Origin: Streptomyces antimycoticus
GTDB lineage: Bacteria; Actinomycetota; Actinomycetes; Streptomycetales; Streptomycetaceae
Reading direction: 5' to 3'
NCBI RefSeq assembly: GCF_005405925.1
Contig: NZ_BJHV01000001.1
Coordinates: 7,750,001-7,814,000, forward strand
DNA length: 64,000 nucleotides
In this document: positions 35,409-44,429 of the stretch, piece by piece
How the letters are laid out: every line of letters starts with the position of its first letter
Numbering within the stretch: the stretch's first letter is position 1
Position numbers and translations under genes: made by a program
Notes under the pieces: model-generated
Databases searched by the model: none
Told to the model about the DNA's origin: nothing
The model's input: the letters and a program-made list of their open reading frames with translations, nothing else

Positions 35409-36236
35409 ATGATCGATGAATTTCTCGCCGGTGATCTCGGCGCGGTGGAGGAGGCGATCCGCACGGCGGTCGCCGACGAGGTCATGCCGCGCTACCGGCA
35501 GCTCGCCGCCCACGAGATCGTGGAGAAGAAGGGCCCGCACGACCTGGTGACCACCGCCGACCGGCAGGCCGAGGAGCATCTGACCGACGCCCTCACCAAG
35601 CTGCTGCCCGGCTCCGTGGTGGTGGGCGAGGAGGCGGTGCACGCCGATCCGGCCGTGCTCACCGCCCTCGGTGGCGACGCACCCGTATGGATCGTCGACC
35701 CGGTCGACGGCACCCGGCAGTTCGTCCACGGCGACCCCGGCTTCGCGACGCTGGTCACCCTCGCCCACGGCGAAGAGCTCCTCGCGTCCTGGACCTACGC
35801 CCCGGTGTTCGAGCAGATGGCCATCGCCCGCCGTGGCGGGGGCGCCCTGCTGAACGGCGAGCCGATCCACTGCGGCTCCCCGGAGCCCGGCGCGGTCCTC
35901 CACGTCGCCGTCTCCCACTACGACTTCACCACCGACGCGGAGAAGCGCGCCCTGTCGGGCCTGCAGGTGCCGGGAGTTGAGGTGCGCCCCTGCGGTTCGG
36001 CCGGTCTGGAGTATCTGAACGTGGCCCGAGGGCTGCTCGACGCCGTCGCCTTCACCTGGGAGAACGCCTGGGACCACGCCGCCGGTCTGCTGCTGGTCGG
36101 CGAGGCGGGCGGGGCACATGCCACGCTCAGCCGCGAGCCGTTCCGGATCACCGGGGGCAATGCCCTTCCTTTCACGGCGGCCAGGGACGAGGCGGCCGTT
36201 GCGCATATCCTGGGCTTGCTGGCCGCCGCCGGCTGA
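35409..36236 (+). CDS. Inositol-monophosphatase-family phosphatase
   Basis: 275 residues. Mg2+-dependent phosphatase fold with all motifs: GEE (VVGEEAV), WIVDPVDGTRQF and WDHAAG. Substrate could be inositol-1-phosphate, histidinol phosphate, PAP or fructose-1,6-bisphosphate. The divergent spacing and lack of context do not decide. It is followed 36 bp later by the FAD oxidoreductase gene, so the two may be co-transcribed. Confidence 0.9.
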   Translation: MIDEFLAGDLGAVEEAIRTAVADEVMPRYRQLAAHEIVEKKGPHDLVTTADRQAEEHLTDALTKLLPGSVVVGEEAVHADPAVLTALGGDAPVWIVDPVDGTRQFVHGDPGFATLVTLAHGEELLASWTYAPVFEQMAIARRGGGALLNGEPIHCGSPEPGAVLHVAVSHYDFTTDAEKRALSGLQVPGVEVRPCGSAGLEYLNVARGLLDAVAFTWENAWDHAAGLLLVGEAGGAHATLSREPFRITGGNALPFTAARDEAAVAHILGLLAAAG

Positions 36237-36272
36237 TCGTTCCACTGATTCCTCAAGGACGAGGGGGCCGAG

Positions 36273-37694
36273 GTGCCGTCCATGCTCGACGCGGTCGTTG
36301 TGGGTGCCGGGCCGAACGGGCTGACCGCGGCCGTCGAACTCGCCCGCCGCGGCTGTGCGGTGGAGATTTTCGAGGCCGCGGACACCATCGGCGGGGGCTC
36401 CCGCACCGAAGAGCTGACCCTTCCCGGCTTCCGGCACGACCCCTGTTCCGCCGTACACCCCCTCGCGGTCGGCTCCCCGGCCTTCGACCGGATGCCGCTC
36501 GCCCGGCACGGCCTGGAGTGGCTCCACCCCGAACTGCCGCTGGCCCACCCCTTCCCGGACGGCTCGGCCGCGGTGCTGGCCCGCTCGGTCGGCGAGACCG
36601 CCATGTCGCTCGGCCCGCGCGACGCCGGTACCTACCGCCGGATGATCGCGCCCTATCTGGGCAAATGGTCCACCCTCGCCCCCGATATACTGCGCACCGC
36701 CTGGGACGGGGTGCCCCGCGACCCGATCACCTGGGCCCGCTTCGGGCTGCACGCGCTGCAGCCGGTCTCGCTGCTCGCCGGGCCGCTGCGCTTCCGTGAC
36801 GAGAAGGCGCGCGCCCTGTTCACCGGGCTGGCCGGGCATGCCATCGCGCCGACCAGCGCGCTGGCCACCGGCGGACCCGCCCTGATCTTCGCCGTCGCGG
36901 CCCATGAGGTCGGCTGGCCGATTCCGCGCGGCGGCTCCCAGTCGATCGTGGACGCGCTGGGGGCGTATCTGCGGGAGAACGGCGGGACGATCCACGTCTC
37001 CACCGAGGTCAAGCGGCTCGACGAGCTGCCGCCCGCCCGCGCGTACATCTTCGACACCTCGCCGCGCGCCCTGGCCCGTATCGCCGGTCTCGGCAACGCC
37101 TACCGCCGCTACCGCTACGGGGCCAGCGCCTTCAAGGTCGACTACGCGCTCTCCGGCCCGGTGCCGTGGGCCGCGCCCGAGGCCCGGCGCGCGGGCACCG
37201 TCCATGTGGGCCCCACCTCGGGCGAGATCGGCGCGGCGCTGCGGGCCGCCGTCGAGGGGCGCGACCCCTCCGTCCCGTTCCTGATCACCTCTCAGCCGAC
37301 CCTGCTCGACCCCTCACGGGCCCCGGAGGGCAAGCACACGTTCTGGGCGTACGGCCATGTGCCCAGTGGGTGGAAGGGCGACGCCACCGAGGTGATCGAG
37401 CGTCAGATCGAGCGCTTCGCCCCCGGTTTCCGCGATCTGGTCCTGGCCCGCGCGGTGGCCGGACCGCCCGAACTCGCCGCGCGCAACGCCAACTACATCG
37501 ACGGCGACATCGCGTGCGGCGCCTTCGAGGGCATCCAGGCGGCCATACGGCCCAAGCTCGCCCGCGTCCCGTACGCCACCGCCCACCCGGCGGTCTTCCT
37601 GTGCTCCTCCGCCACCCCACCGGGGCCCGGCGTGCACGGCATGTCGGGGCACCATGCGGCGCGGGCGGTGTGGCGGAGGCTGCGGGCGCGGTAG
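36273..37694 (+). CDS. Phytoene-desaturase-like FAD oxidoreductase
   Basis: 473 residues. The FAD-binding Rossmann motif is [20 protein letters not shown] with a following acidic residue (EIFEAAD), and the CrtI/NAD(P)-binding amine-oxidase-like pattern extends to the C-terminus ([18 protein letters not shown]). No phytoene synthase or other carotenoid gene is near, so it is better described as an uncharacterised NAD(P)/FAD oxidoreductase of this family. GTG 36273 was chosen because GAGGGGG lies 5 nt upstream; ATG 36282 is the alternative. Confidence 0.85.
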   Translation: MPSMLDAVVVGAGPNGLTAAVELARRGCAVEIFEAADTIGGGSRTEELTLPGFRHDPCSAVHPLAVGSPAFDRMPLARHGLEWLHPELPLAHPFPDGSAAVLARSVGETAMSLGPRDAGTYRRMIAPYLGKWSTLAPDILRTAWDGVPRDPITWARFGLHALQPVSLLAGPLRFRDEKARALFTGLAGHAIAPTSALATGGPALIFAVAAHEVGWPIPRGGSQSIVDALGAYLRENGGTIHVSTEVKRLDELPPARAYIFDTSPRALARIAGLGNAYRRYRYGASAFKVDYALSGPVPWAAPEARRAGTVHVGPTSGEIGAALRAAVEGRDPSVPFLITSQPTLLDPSRAPEGKHTFWAYGHVPSGWKGDATEVIERQIERFAPGFRDLVLARAVAGPPELAARNANYIDGDIACGAFEGIQAAIRPKLARVPYATAHPAVFLCSSATPPGPGVHGMSGHHAARAVWRRLRAR

Positions 37695-37715
37695 GGCCCT
37701 GGAGCCCTAGGGTCC

Positions 37716-37743
37716 GGGAGGGCCCGGGAGGGCCCGGGAGGGG
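37716..37743. repeat. GGGAGGGCCC tandem repeat
   Basis: Three 10-bp units, partly self-complementary (GGGCCC), between two convergent genes. May serve as a bidirectional terminator. Confidence 0.7.
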
Positions 37744-37755
37744 ACTGCGGCCGCC

Positions 37756-38715
37756 TCAGTGCGGGATGGTGTCGATGACCTCGCGGGCGCCCTGCCGCAG
37801 CAGCGCCACCGCGACCGACGTCCCCAGCGTGGCCGGGTCCAGCGGGCCCGCCCACTCGTGGGCGTCCAGCACCGTCTTGCCGTCCGGGCTGAAGACCCGG
37901 GCGCGCAGCGAGAGCCGGCCGTCGCGCTCGGCCTTGGCGTAGCCCGCGATGGGGGAGTTGCAGTGCCCCTGCAGCACATGCAGCAGCATCCGCTCCGCGC
38001 TGATTTCCTTCCAGACGTCGGCGTCGCCGAGCCCGGCCACGGCCTCGATCGTCTCGGTGTCGTCCTCGCGGCACTGCAGCCCCAGCACCCCGGCTCCGAT
38101 CGGCGGGCACATGGTGTCCACCGGCAGGATCTCGCTGATCCGGTCCGTACGGCCGATCCGCTCCAGCCCCGAGACGGCCAGCATCAGCGCGTCGCACTCG
38201 CCCGCGTCCAGCTTCTCCAGCCGGCGGTTGGCGTTGCCGCGCATCGGCACGCACTCCAGCTCCGGGTGGGTGATGGCCAGCTGGGCGACGCGCCGGACCG
38301 AGGAGGTGCCGATCCGGGCCCCCGCGGGCATCTCGTCGAGAGTCAGCCCCTCGGGATGGATCACGGCATCGCGGATGTCGTCCCGCTTGAGGTACGCGGC
38401 GAAGACCGTGCCCGCGGGCAGCGGGCGGTCGGCGGGCACGTCCTTGATGCAGTGCACCGCGAGGTCCGCCTCGCCCGCCAGCAGCGCGGCGTCCACCTCC
38501 TTGGTGAACGCCCCCTTCCCGCCCAGCTTCGACAGATCGCCCATCCAGCGGTCCCCGGAGGTGGTGACCGGCACGACCTCCGTACGGATGCCCGGCCGCA
38601 GCGCGGCCAGCTCGGCGCGGACCCGCTCGACCTGGGCGAGGGCCATGGGGGAGGAGCGGGAGACGATGCGGATCAAATCGGCGGAGCCGTGACCGGAGTC
38701 GGAGGCGGAAGACAT
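37756..38715 (-). CDS. hemC: Hydroxymethylbilane synthase (porphobilinogen deaminase), isolated copy
   Basis: 319 residues. Polymerises four porphobilinogens to hydroxymethylbilane in tetrapyrrole synthesis. Seen: [54 protein letters not shown], and the dipyrromethane-cofactor Cys in [11 protein letters not shown] (usually GGCQVPIG). It is not inside a hemACBD cluster, so it is probably a paralog of the housekeeping enzyme. It stands alone on the minus strand, next to the conflict-type operon. Confidence 0.88.
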   Translation of the reverse strand: MSSASDSGHGSADLIRIVSRSSPMALAQVERVRAELAALRPGIRTEVVPVTTSGDRWMGDLSKLGGKGAFTKEVDAALLAGEADLAVHCIKDVPADRPLPAGTVFAAYLKRDDIRDAVIHPEGLTLDEMPAGARIGTSSVRRVAQLAITHPELECVPMRGNANRRLEKLDAGECDALMLAVSGLERIGRTDRISEILPVDTMCPPIGAGVLGLQCREDDTETIEAVAGLGDADVWKEISAERMLLHVLQGHCNSPIAGYAKAERDGRLSLRARVFSPDGKTVLDAHEWAGPLDPATLGTSVAVALLRQGAREVIDTIPH

Positions 38716-38745
38716 GGCCTAGAGGATAGGCCCTCGGCGTGGGCG

Positions 38746-41700
38746 CTATGTTCCGGCCCCGGGGAACCCCTCCGCGACCAGCGCCGCGAGATCGAGGTAG
38801 GCGTCGAAGGTCCTGGGCGCCAGTTGCTCGAGGTCGATTTCCCTCCCGGCGGCCACATGGTCGTCGTACGGCACGACGACCACGTCGCGGCAACGGGCCC
38901 GGAACTCCGTGACCGGGTCTTCCCTCGGGTCGGGCTGGGATGTCTCGTGTGATGTGCTGATCACGGTGATGGCGTTTCGTGCCAGGTCCGCGTGGCCGTC
39001 CTCGGCCAGCCGGTCCAGGATCGTATGCGCGCTGTTCGTGAGTTCCGCGGACGGGGTGGTGACGATGATGAGCTGGTCGGCGAGGTCGAGCACGCCCCGC
39101 ATACCGGTGCGGGACGCGCCGGCGTCCGAGTCGGCGAGAATGATCGAGTAGTGCCTGCTCAGCACACCGATGACGCGGCGGTACTCCTCGTTGGTGACCG
39201 GGACTCGCGGGGTTCCCAGGCTCCTTTGGTCATAGTCCCCCGCGAGGATCTCGAGTCCGGACGGCTTCTGCGTGGTGAATTGCTCCAGGGACGCATGGTC
39301 GTCCGAAAGCGGATCGCTGTGCGCCAGATCACGGATGGTCGCCCTGGTCTCGTGCCGAACGCGACGGGTGAGACCCCGGCCGCCGGGGATCGCGTCGACC
39401 GCGAGGACGTGCTCCTCGCGCTCGCTCGCGAAGATGGCGCCGAGCGCGAGGGTCGTGGCGGTCCGCCCGACCCCGATCGGGTGACTGATCACCGCGATGC
39501 GGTGGCAGACCGCCAGGTCCCTCAGGATCACCTCCCGTTTACGTTGCCGCCGGGCACTTCTGCCGAATCCGGCGTTCCGGAGAATGGTCGTCAGGCGGCT
39601 GGGGCGCGCGGCGCGGGCGGGCGGGTCCTCGGGCTGTGCCGGAAGCGGCACCTGAGGGCCGGGGACGGGCGTCTCCGGCGCCGGGTCGTCCGGGGGTTGG
39701 GCGCCTGTCGGGAGTTGGGCGTCCGTCGACTCGAGCTCGTACGGCGTCTCGTGGCCGAACGTCGGCGTGGTCGTCAGGCACTGGACGAAGACGTCCGCCA
39801 CCCGCCCCGCCGACGGGCGCCTGCCCGGCCGGTCGTCCAGACAGGCGGAGATGGTCGAGAGCAGCTCGGGGTTGCGCCACAGGTCCATGGTGCGGATGAG
39901 CTCACCGGTCGGCTGCGCGTCGCTCAGATCGCGGAGGATCTGGCCCAGGGCGTAGACGCTGTCCGCGGCGGTGGGAGCGCCCGGGAGGCGGTCGCCGACA
40001 CTCGCCTCGGTCCAGCCGATCAGCTTCACCGTGCTGTCGGTGACGAGCACGGTGTCCGCCGTCAGGGGCCCGGGCACGACGCCCTTGAGCGAGCACATGT
40101 TCACCGCCTCGGCGATGCGGAGGCCGATGGTGGCGGCGCGCTCGGCGTCCAACCGGGGCGAGCCGTCGGGCCTTCGGCCCATGAGCGAGGACAGCGGTGG
40201 GGCCGGTGAGCCGTCGGGCAGCCGGACGCATTCCACCACGAGCCCCGGAGGGTTGAGCGAGGAAGCGTCGACGAAGAGCCGAGGGGCGTAGTGCCCGGCC
40301 ATCCGCCGCAGCGCGTCCGCCTCGGCCCGCAGTCGCCGCCCGATCCCCTGGGCGGTGCCGCCAGGGGCGACGCGTATCACCACATCGTTAGACGCGCCCG
40401 GCCGACGGGCCAGATAGACGCCGTACCCCTGACTGCCGCCCAGCCTGCGGTAGGCCCGATACGCGTTGATCGACGGCAGGCCGCTCTCGGGCTCCGGGCG
40501 GGAGGCGCGAGCGGAGTCGGGTGGCGCCGACGATGGCGGGGTCGTCAAGATATCCGAACCGCAGGTATCGCAGAAGCGGTCGTGTGGGGCAAGCGGACTG
40601 CCGCACTGCGCGCAGACGATGGGCCGCTCGGTCCGGGGGCGTCGGGCGCGGGGCTCCGGTGTTCCGGCCTCCGGCCGGAAGTGCATGAGGAACTCCCAGA
40701 CCTCGTGCGCGGTGTGGCCGTGGGGCCTCTCCCGGCACGACATCACCAGGGTGCGGAGCGGCTCCCAACCGGCACTGCTCCAGCGCGGCATGAAATAGAG
40801 CCCCGGGGCGGGCCGACGCGTCGGCGCCCCGCCGCCGAGGCTCACCAGGATGTCGCCCAGCGCCCTGACGTTGTGCTCGGGGTCGGCGGGCGGTCGCCGC
40901 CGAGTGCCGGGGACGGCACACCGTCGATGGACGCCGATGACCAGCCGGTCAGGAGGATGTCCGCCCCGGCGACATGCACTGTGCTGATGGTGAGGTCACC
41001 GTGCACCATGCCCGCCTCCTCGGACAGCCGCACCGCGTCCGCGACTTGGCGGGCGAGCGCGAGGGCGGTGAGCCCGTCCCACCGCCCGGGGTCGGTAAGG
41101 GCGGCCTCGTCCAGCCGGTCGTCCCAACGCTCGGCGTCGCCGCGCAGGACGTCCAGCCGGTCGTCCCATCGCTCGGCATTGCCGCGCAGGACGTAGTCCA
41201 GCCGGTCCCCGATGAGGGCTTCCTCCGCGAGCCACGGAACGTCGTCGCCCAGCCCCGTGCGCAGCAGACGGCGGGTGTAGCGCCCGTCCATCCGGCGCAG
41301 TGCCTCCGCCTCCACGCCCAGCAGGTCGGCGGCCCGCTGTCCGCGCAGATGGCGGGCGATCCGGACGATGGCCACCGCACCGTAGGCGTCCTGGCCCAGA
41401 AAGGGATTGACCCGCGCTCCCGGCGGCCCGGCCATCGTCAGCCGGTACGGCCCGAGCACGTATGGGTCACCGGGTTCCGGGCGGCGCCACTCCTGCGCCG
41501 CGGTGGGGGTCGTGAACACCGACGGCTGCGGTGGTGCCCCCAGCCGGGCCGCCAAGCGTTGCTCCACCGCCGTGAAGGGGCGGGCGCCGGGCGGGAGTTG
41601 GTCGCTGCCGGCAGTGTGGGCCAGCCAGGCCGGGAAGTCGGGGGAGCGGCCCGCCAGTTGCTCAAGACGGCGGCCGATCAGCCGGCTGGTCGCGACCAGT

Positions 41701-43327
41701 TCGGACAGCGGCACCGCGCCCAGCAGGGCCCGCTGCGCCGCGTCGGCGAAGGCGAAGGGACGGTGTTCGGGCGGCAGCGGGTCCGGTCCCGCCGAGGCGG
41801 GCGGTGCGACGGGGCGCATCAGGCCGCCCAGGAACACCTCGGCGAGACGTCCGGTGTCCGTCCGGCCGTCCACCGCCTTCTGCACCATCCGCATCACCGG
41901 CACCGGCAGTGGGGCCACGGCGGCCAGATGGGCCGCCAGCCGGTACGCCTCCGGGGACGCCGCGTCCCGGAAGCGCTGGACACGGCTCAGCTCATCGGCC
42001 GGGGCGGGGGTAGCGGCCGGGCCGGGGACGGTGGTGGCCGGGGCGGGGCGGGGGCCGCCGCGCCCCGGGTCCAGCAGCGGCAGGACGGCCGTACCGCTCG
42101 CGGAGGCGATCAGCCGGGCCCAGTCGGCCAGCGGCCCGGCGTCCGGTTCCAGCACCGGCACCGGCACCCCCTCGAAACGCGCCAGGGCGGCGGGCAGCAC
42201 CGGATCCGCGACCGTCCAGTCCGTATTGGCCGAACCCGGTCTGCGGGTCCGCACCTGCCAGCGCCGCGCCCGGATCCCGGAGCCCTCCCACAGCCGGGGC
42301 GGCAGCGCGTGCACCACCGCCGTGGGGCCGACCCCCGCCCAGCGCGCCAGCACCTGGCCCATCCGCCCGTCGCGCCACGCGGGCCCCACCCCGTCGCTCA
42401 CCACGAGCACCAGCGTGTGCCCGGAGGGGTCCGAGAGCGCTGTCGCGGGGAGCCTGGGCGCGTCCGGGGCGTAGGGCCGGGCGCGCAGCGCGGGGGCGGC
42501 GGTGCCGCGCGTGTGCAGACCGAGGACGCGTACGACGCGGAACGCGCCCGAGCGCTGCAGTACGGTGCGCAGTTCGACGGCGAGCCGCCGCCACAGCAGC
42601 ATCGACATCCCGTCGTCGATGACGAGCGCGAGATCGAGCCAGCGCTCACGGGCGGGGCGGGTCACCACGTCCGGCAGACCGGTCTCGGCGAGCGCCGTGG
42701 CGGTGGCCGCCTCGTCGAACTCCCGCTTGAGCGGATTGGGGCGGTGCTGTTTCAGCGGGCGCAGGGCACGGCCGATGGACAGCTCCTGGCGCAGCGCCTT
42801 GTCCTCGGGCACGCGCAGCGGCAGTGCCCGCCGCGCGTCGGGCGCCCCCTCCGTATCGGGGCCCTGGCCTCCGCCGTACAGGCCGCGCAGCCGCTGATCG
42901 CCATGGGGGCGGGGGCGCGGCCGGTCCGGCGGATCGTCCGGATACGCCTCGGCGGGGCCGGACGGCTGGGCGCCGGGTGCGCAGTGATCGGCCCGATGCG
43001 GGAGAGGGGCGGGCGTGGCCGGTTGGGCGGTCGGCTCGGGGTCCGGTGGGCGGGCGTGGCGGGGGAGGCCGGGGCGGCGGAGGAGCGGGTGGATACGGGG
43101 GGCTCGGCGGGCAGCGCCGTCCCGCCGCCTGTCACCGCGCGGGCCAGGGGCGCCCGCTCCGCATCGTCCTCGGGCAGCCGCCCGGCCAGCCAGAGCGCGT
43201 CGAGCAGCTCCTCCCTGGAGAGTTCGAGACCGCTGGAGGCGAGGAGCGCGATGGCCTCATCGAGTCGTCCCAACCGCTCGGCGCCGCCCTGCCCCGCGCC
43301 GCCCCGCCCAGCGTCACCCCGGCTCAT
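38746..43327 (-). CDS. Giant SAV_2336/vWA-pseudokinase-zinc ribbon-MinD-like fusion protein (two frameshifts)
   Basis: Three consecutive frames read as one protein of about 1,527 residues if one base is restored near 43043-43050 and one near 40883-40890. In order: helical SAV_2336-type N-terminus (LDEAIALLASSGLELSREELLDALWLA); Pro-rich linker; vWA-like region (about 225-390; WLDLALVIDDGMSMLLW, HTLVLVVSDG); helical region; degenerate kinase fold (about 620-880; HGDLTISTVHV instead of HRD...N, no DFG); zinc ribbon CAQCGSP...CDTCGSD (about 900-925); second kinase-like fold without HRD or DFG (about 950-1190; VPGPLTADTVLV); Pro-rich linker; MinD/ParA-like domain (about 1270-1510) with altered P-loop SHPIGVGRTATTL. 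ATG 43327 follows the AAA+ stop by 6 bp. Last gene of the four-gene operon; likely its signalling or sensor platform. Confidence 0.8.
41109..41195 (-). repeat. 42-bp in-gene duplication in first pseudokinase
   Basis: Units 41109-41150 and 41151-41192 differ at few bases and encode LRG[D/N]AERWDDRLDV twice in the first kinase-like domain. A partial third copy (GTCCAGCCGG) follows after a 3-nt insertion. Confidence 0.85.
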
Positions 43328-43333
43328 GCGTCG

Positions 43334-44329
43334 TTACACCGCCCCGCCCAGCCGGTGCAGCACCGCTTCCAGGAGTCCGTCCGCCGTCACGTCCATGCCG
43401 CCCGCCCGCAGGAACACGGCGTTCAGCAGCTGATCGGTCGCCAGCTCGCGGGCCGCGCGCCGACGGAGGAAGGCGTCCAGCAACTGGTCGACCTCCTCCA
43501 GCGCGTCGTCCCCCAGATGGGCGGTGACGATCGCCCGCAGCCGCCCCTCGTCGGGGGTGGGCAGCTCCAGCCGTACGCAGCGGCGCAGGAAGGCGGGCGG
43601 GAAGTCGCGCTCGCCGTTGCTGGTGATCACCACGACCGGGAACTCCTCGCACACCAGCCGGCCCCGACGCACCGTGGCCCGCTCGCCCGCCCGTGCGGTG
43701 AGCACCTCCACCACCGATTGGTCCTCGGGCAGCCGGGCCAGCTCGGGAATCTCGAACTCGCCCTCCTCGAAGACGGTCAGCAGGTCGTTCGGCAGGTCGA
43801 CATCGCCCTTGTCGAGTTCGTCGACGAGCAGCACCCGGGGGCGTTCGTTCGGCACCAGTGCGGTGCCCAGCGGCCCGAGCCGTACGAAGCTGCCGATGTC
43901 GGGCTCGGTCTCGCCACGGTCGCGCGTCAGGGCCGTCTCGCGCAGCCGCCCGATCGCGTCGTAGCGGTAGAGCGCGTCCTGCACGGTGGAACGGCTGTTG
44001 ACCGGCCAGCGCAGCACCTCGCCCAGCCCCATCTCATGCGCGATCGCCCGCGCGAGCGAGGACTTGCCGGTCCCCGGGCTGCCGGTGACGAGCAGCGGGC
44101 GCCGGAGGTGGAGGGCGGCGTTGACCACGTCGGCGTGTTCGGGCGAGATGAGATACGGCGCCGGGCCGGACGCGGGCGACCCCTGCGCGTTGTCGGGGGC
44201 TCCCGTGTCCGGGGCCGCCTGCTCCCCGCCGCCGAAGCGGCGCCACGGCGGGGCGGGTGGCATCTCCACGCGCCGGGGCACACCGTCCCCCCGGAACAGC
44301 CGCCAGTCGTGCCGTTCCCGTGGATTCAT
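43334..44329 (-). CDS. MoxR-type AAA+ ATPase of the conflict operon
   Basis: 331 residues. AAA+ chaperone-like ATPase: Walker A GSPGTGKS (83-90), Walker B VLLVDELDKG (166-175), FEEGEFEIPE (MoxR/RavA hallmark), sensor 1 VVVITSNGERD, arginine finger region FLRRCVRLELP. The C-terminal helical lid is typical. ATG 44329 was chosen for the upstream GGGAGG; the open frame to 44569 lacks coding character. It sits between the protease gene (100-bp gap) and the giant vWA-like gene (6-bp gap). MoxR proteins act with vWA partners to remodel proteins, which fits the neighbour. Confidence 0.9.
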   Translation of the reverse strand: MNPRERHDWRLFRGDGVPRRVEMPPAPPWRRFGGGEQAAPDTGAPDNAQGSPASGPAPYLISPEHADVVNAALHLRRPLLVTGSPGTGKSSLARAIAHEMGLGEVLRWPVNSRSTVQDALYRYDAIGRLRETALTRDRGETEPDIGSFVRLGPLGTALVPNERPRVLLVDELDKGDVDLPNDLLTVFEEGEFEIPELARLPEDQSVVEVLTARAGERATVRRGRLVCEEFPVVVITSNGERDFPPAFLRRCVRLELPTPDEGRLRAIVTAHLGDDALEEVDQLLDAFLRRRAARELATDQLLNAVFLRAGGMDVTADGLLEAVLHRLGGAV

Positions 44330-44429
44330 CGGGGAACCTCCCTTTCGGTCCGCCACAGCGGACATCGCGCTCCTCCTGCCGTCATCACGCCTCGCCGTCC
44401 CCGCCCACCACCGCCACCGCGTCCCACCG

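Noticed and set aside
34493..35485. Minus-strand open frames over the repeat field before the IMPase-like gene
   Set aside because: Repeats whose unit length keeps frames open give artefactual Ala/Gly/Arg proteins; no start signal or family pattern.
36273..37694. Carotenoid biosynthesis gene (phytoene desaturase proper)
   Set aside because: No phytoene synthase, cyclase or GGPP synthase nearby; the family is broad, so only the flavoprotein assignment is kept.
38746..40845. Active serine/threonine protein kinase
   Set aside because: No HRD, no catalytic Asn and no DFG in either kinase-like region; called pseudokinases.
40974..43433. 819-codon plus-strand open frame opposite the giant conflict gene
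   Set aside because: Composition is Gln/Arg/Gly-rich shadow; the minus strand shows SAV_2336/vWA and kinase-like patterns.
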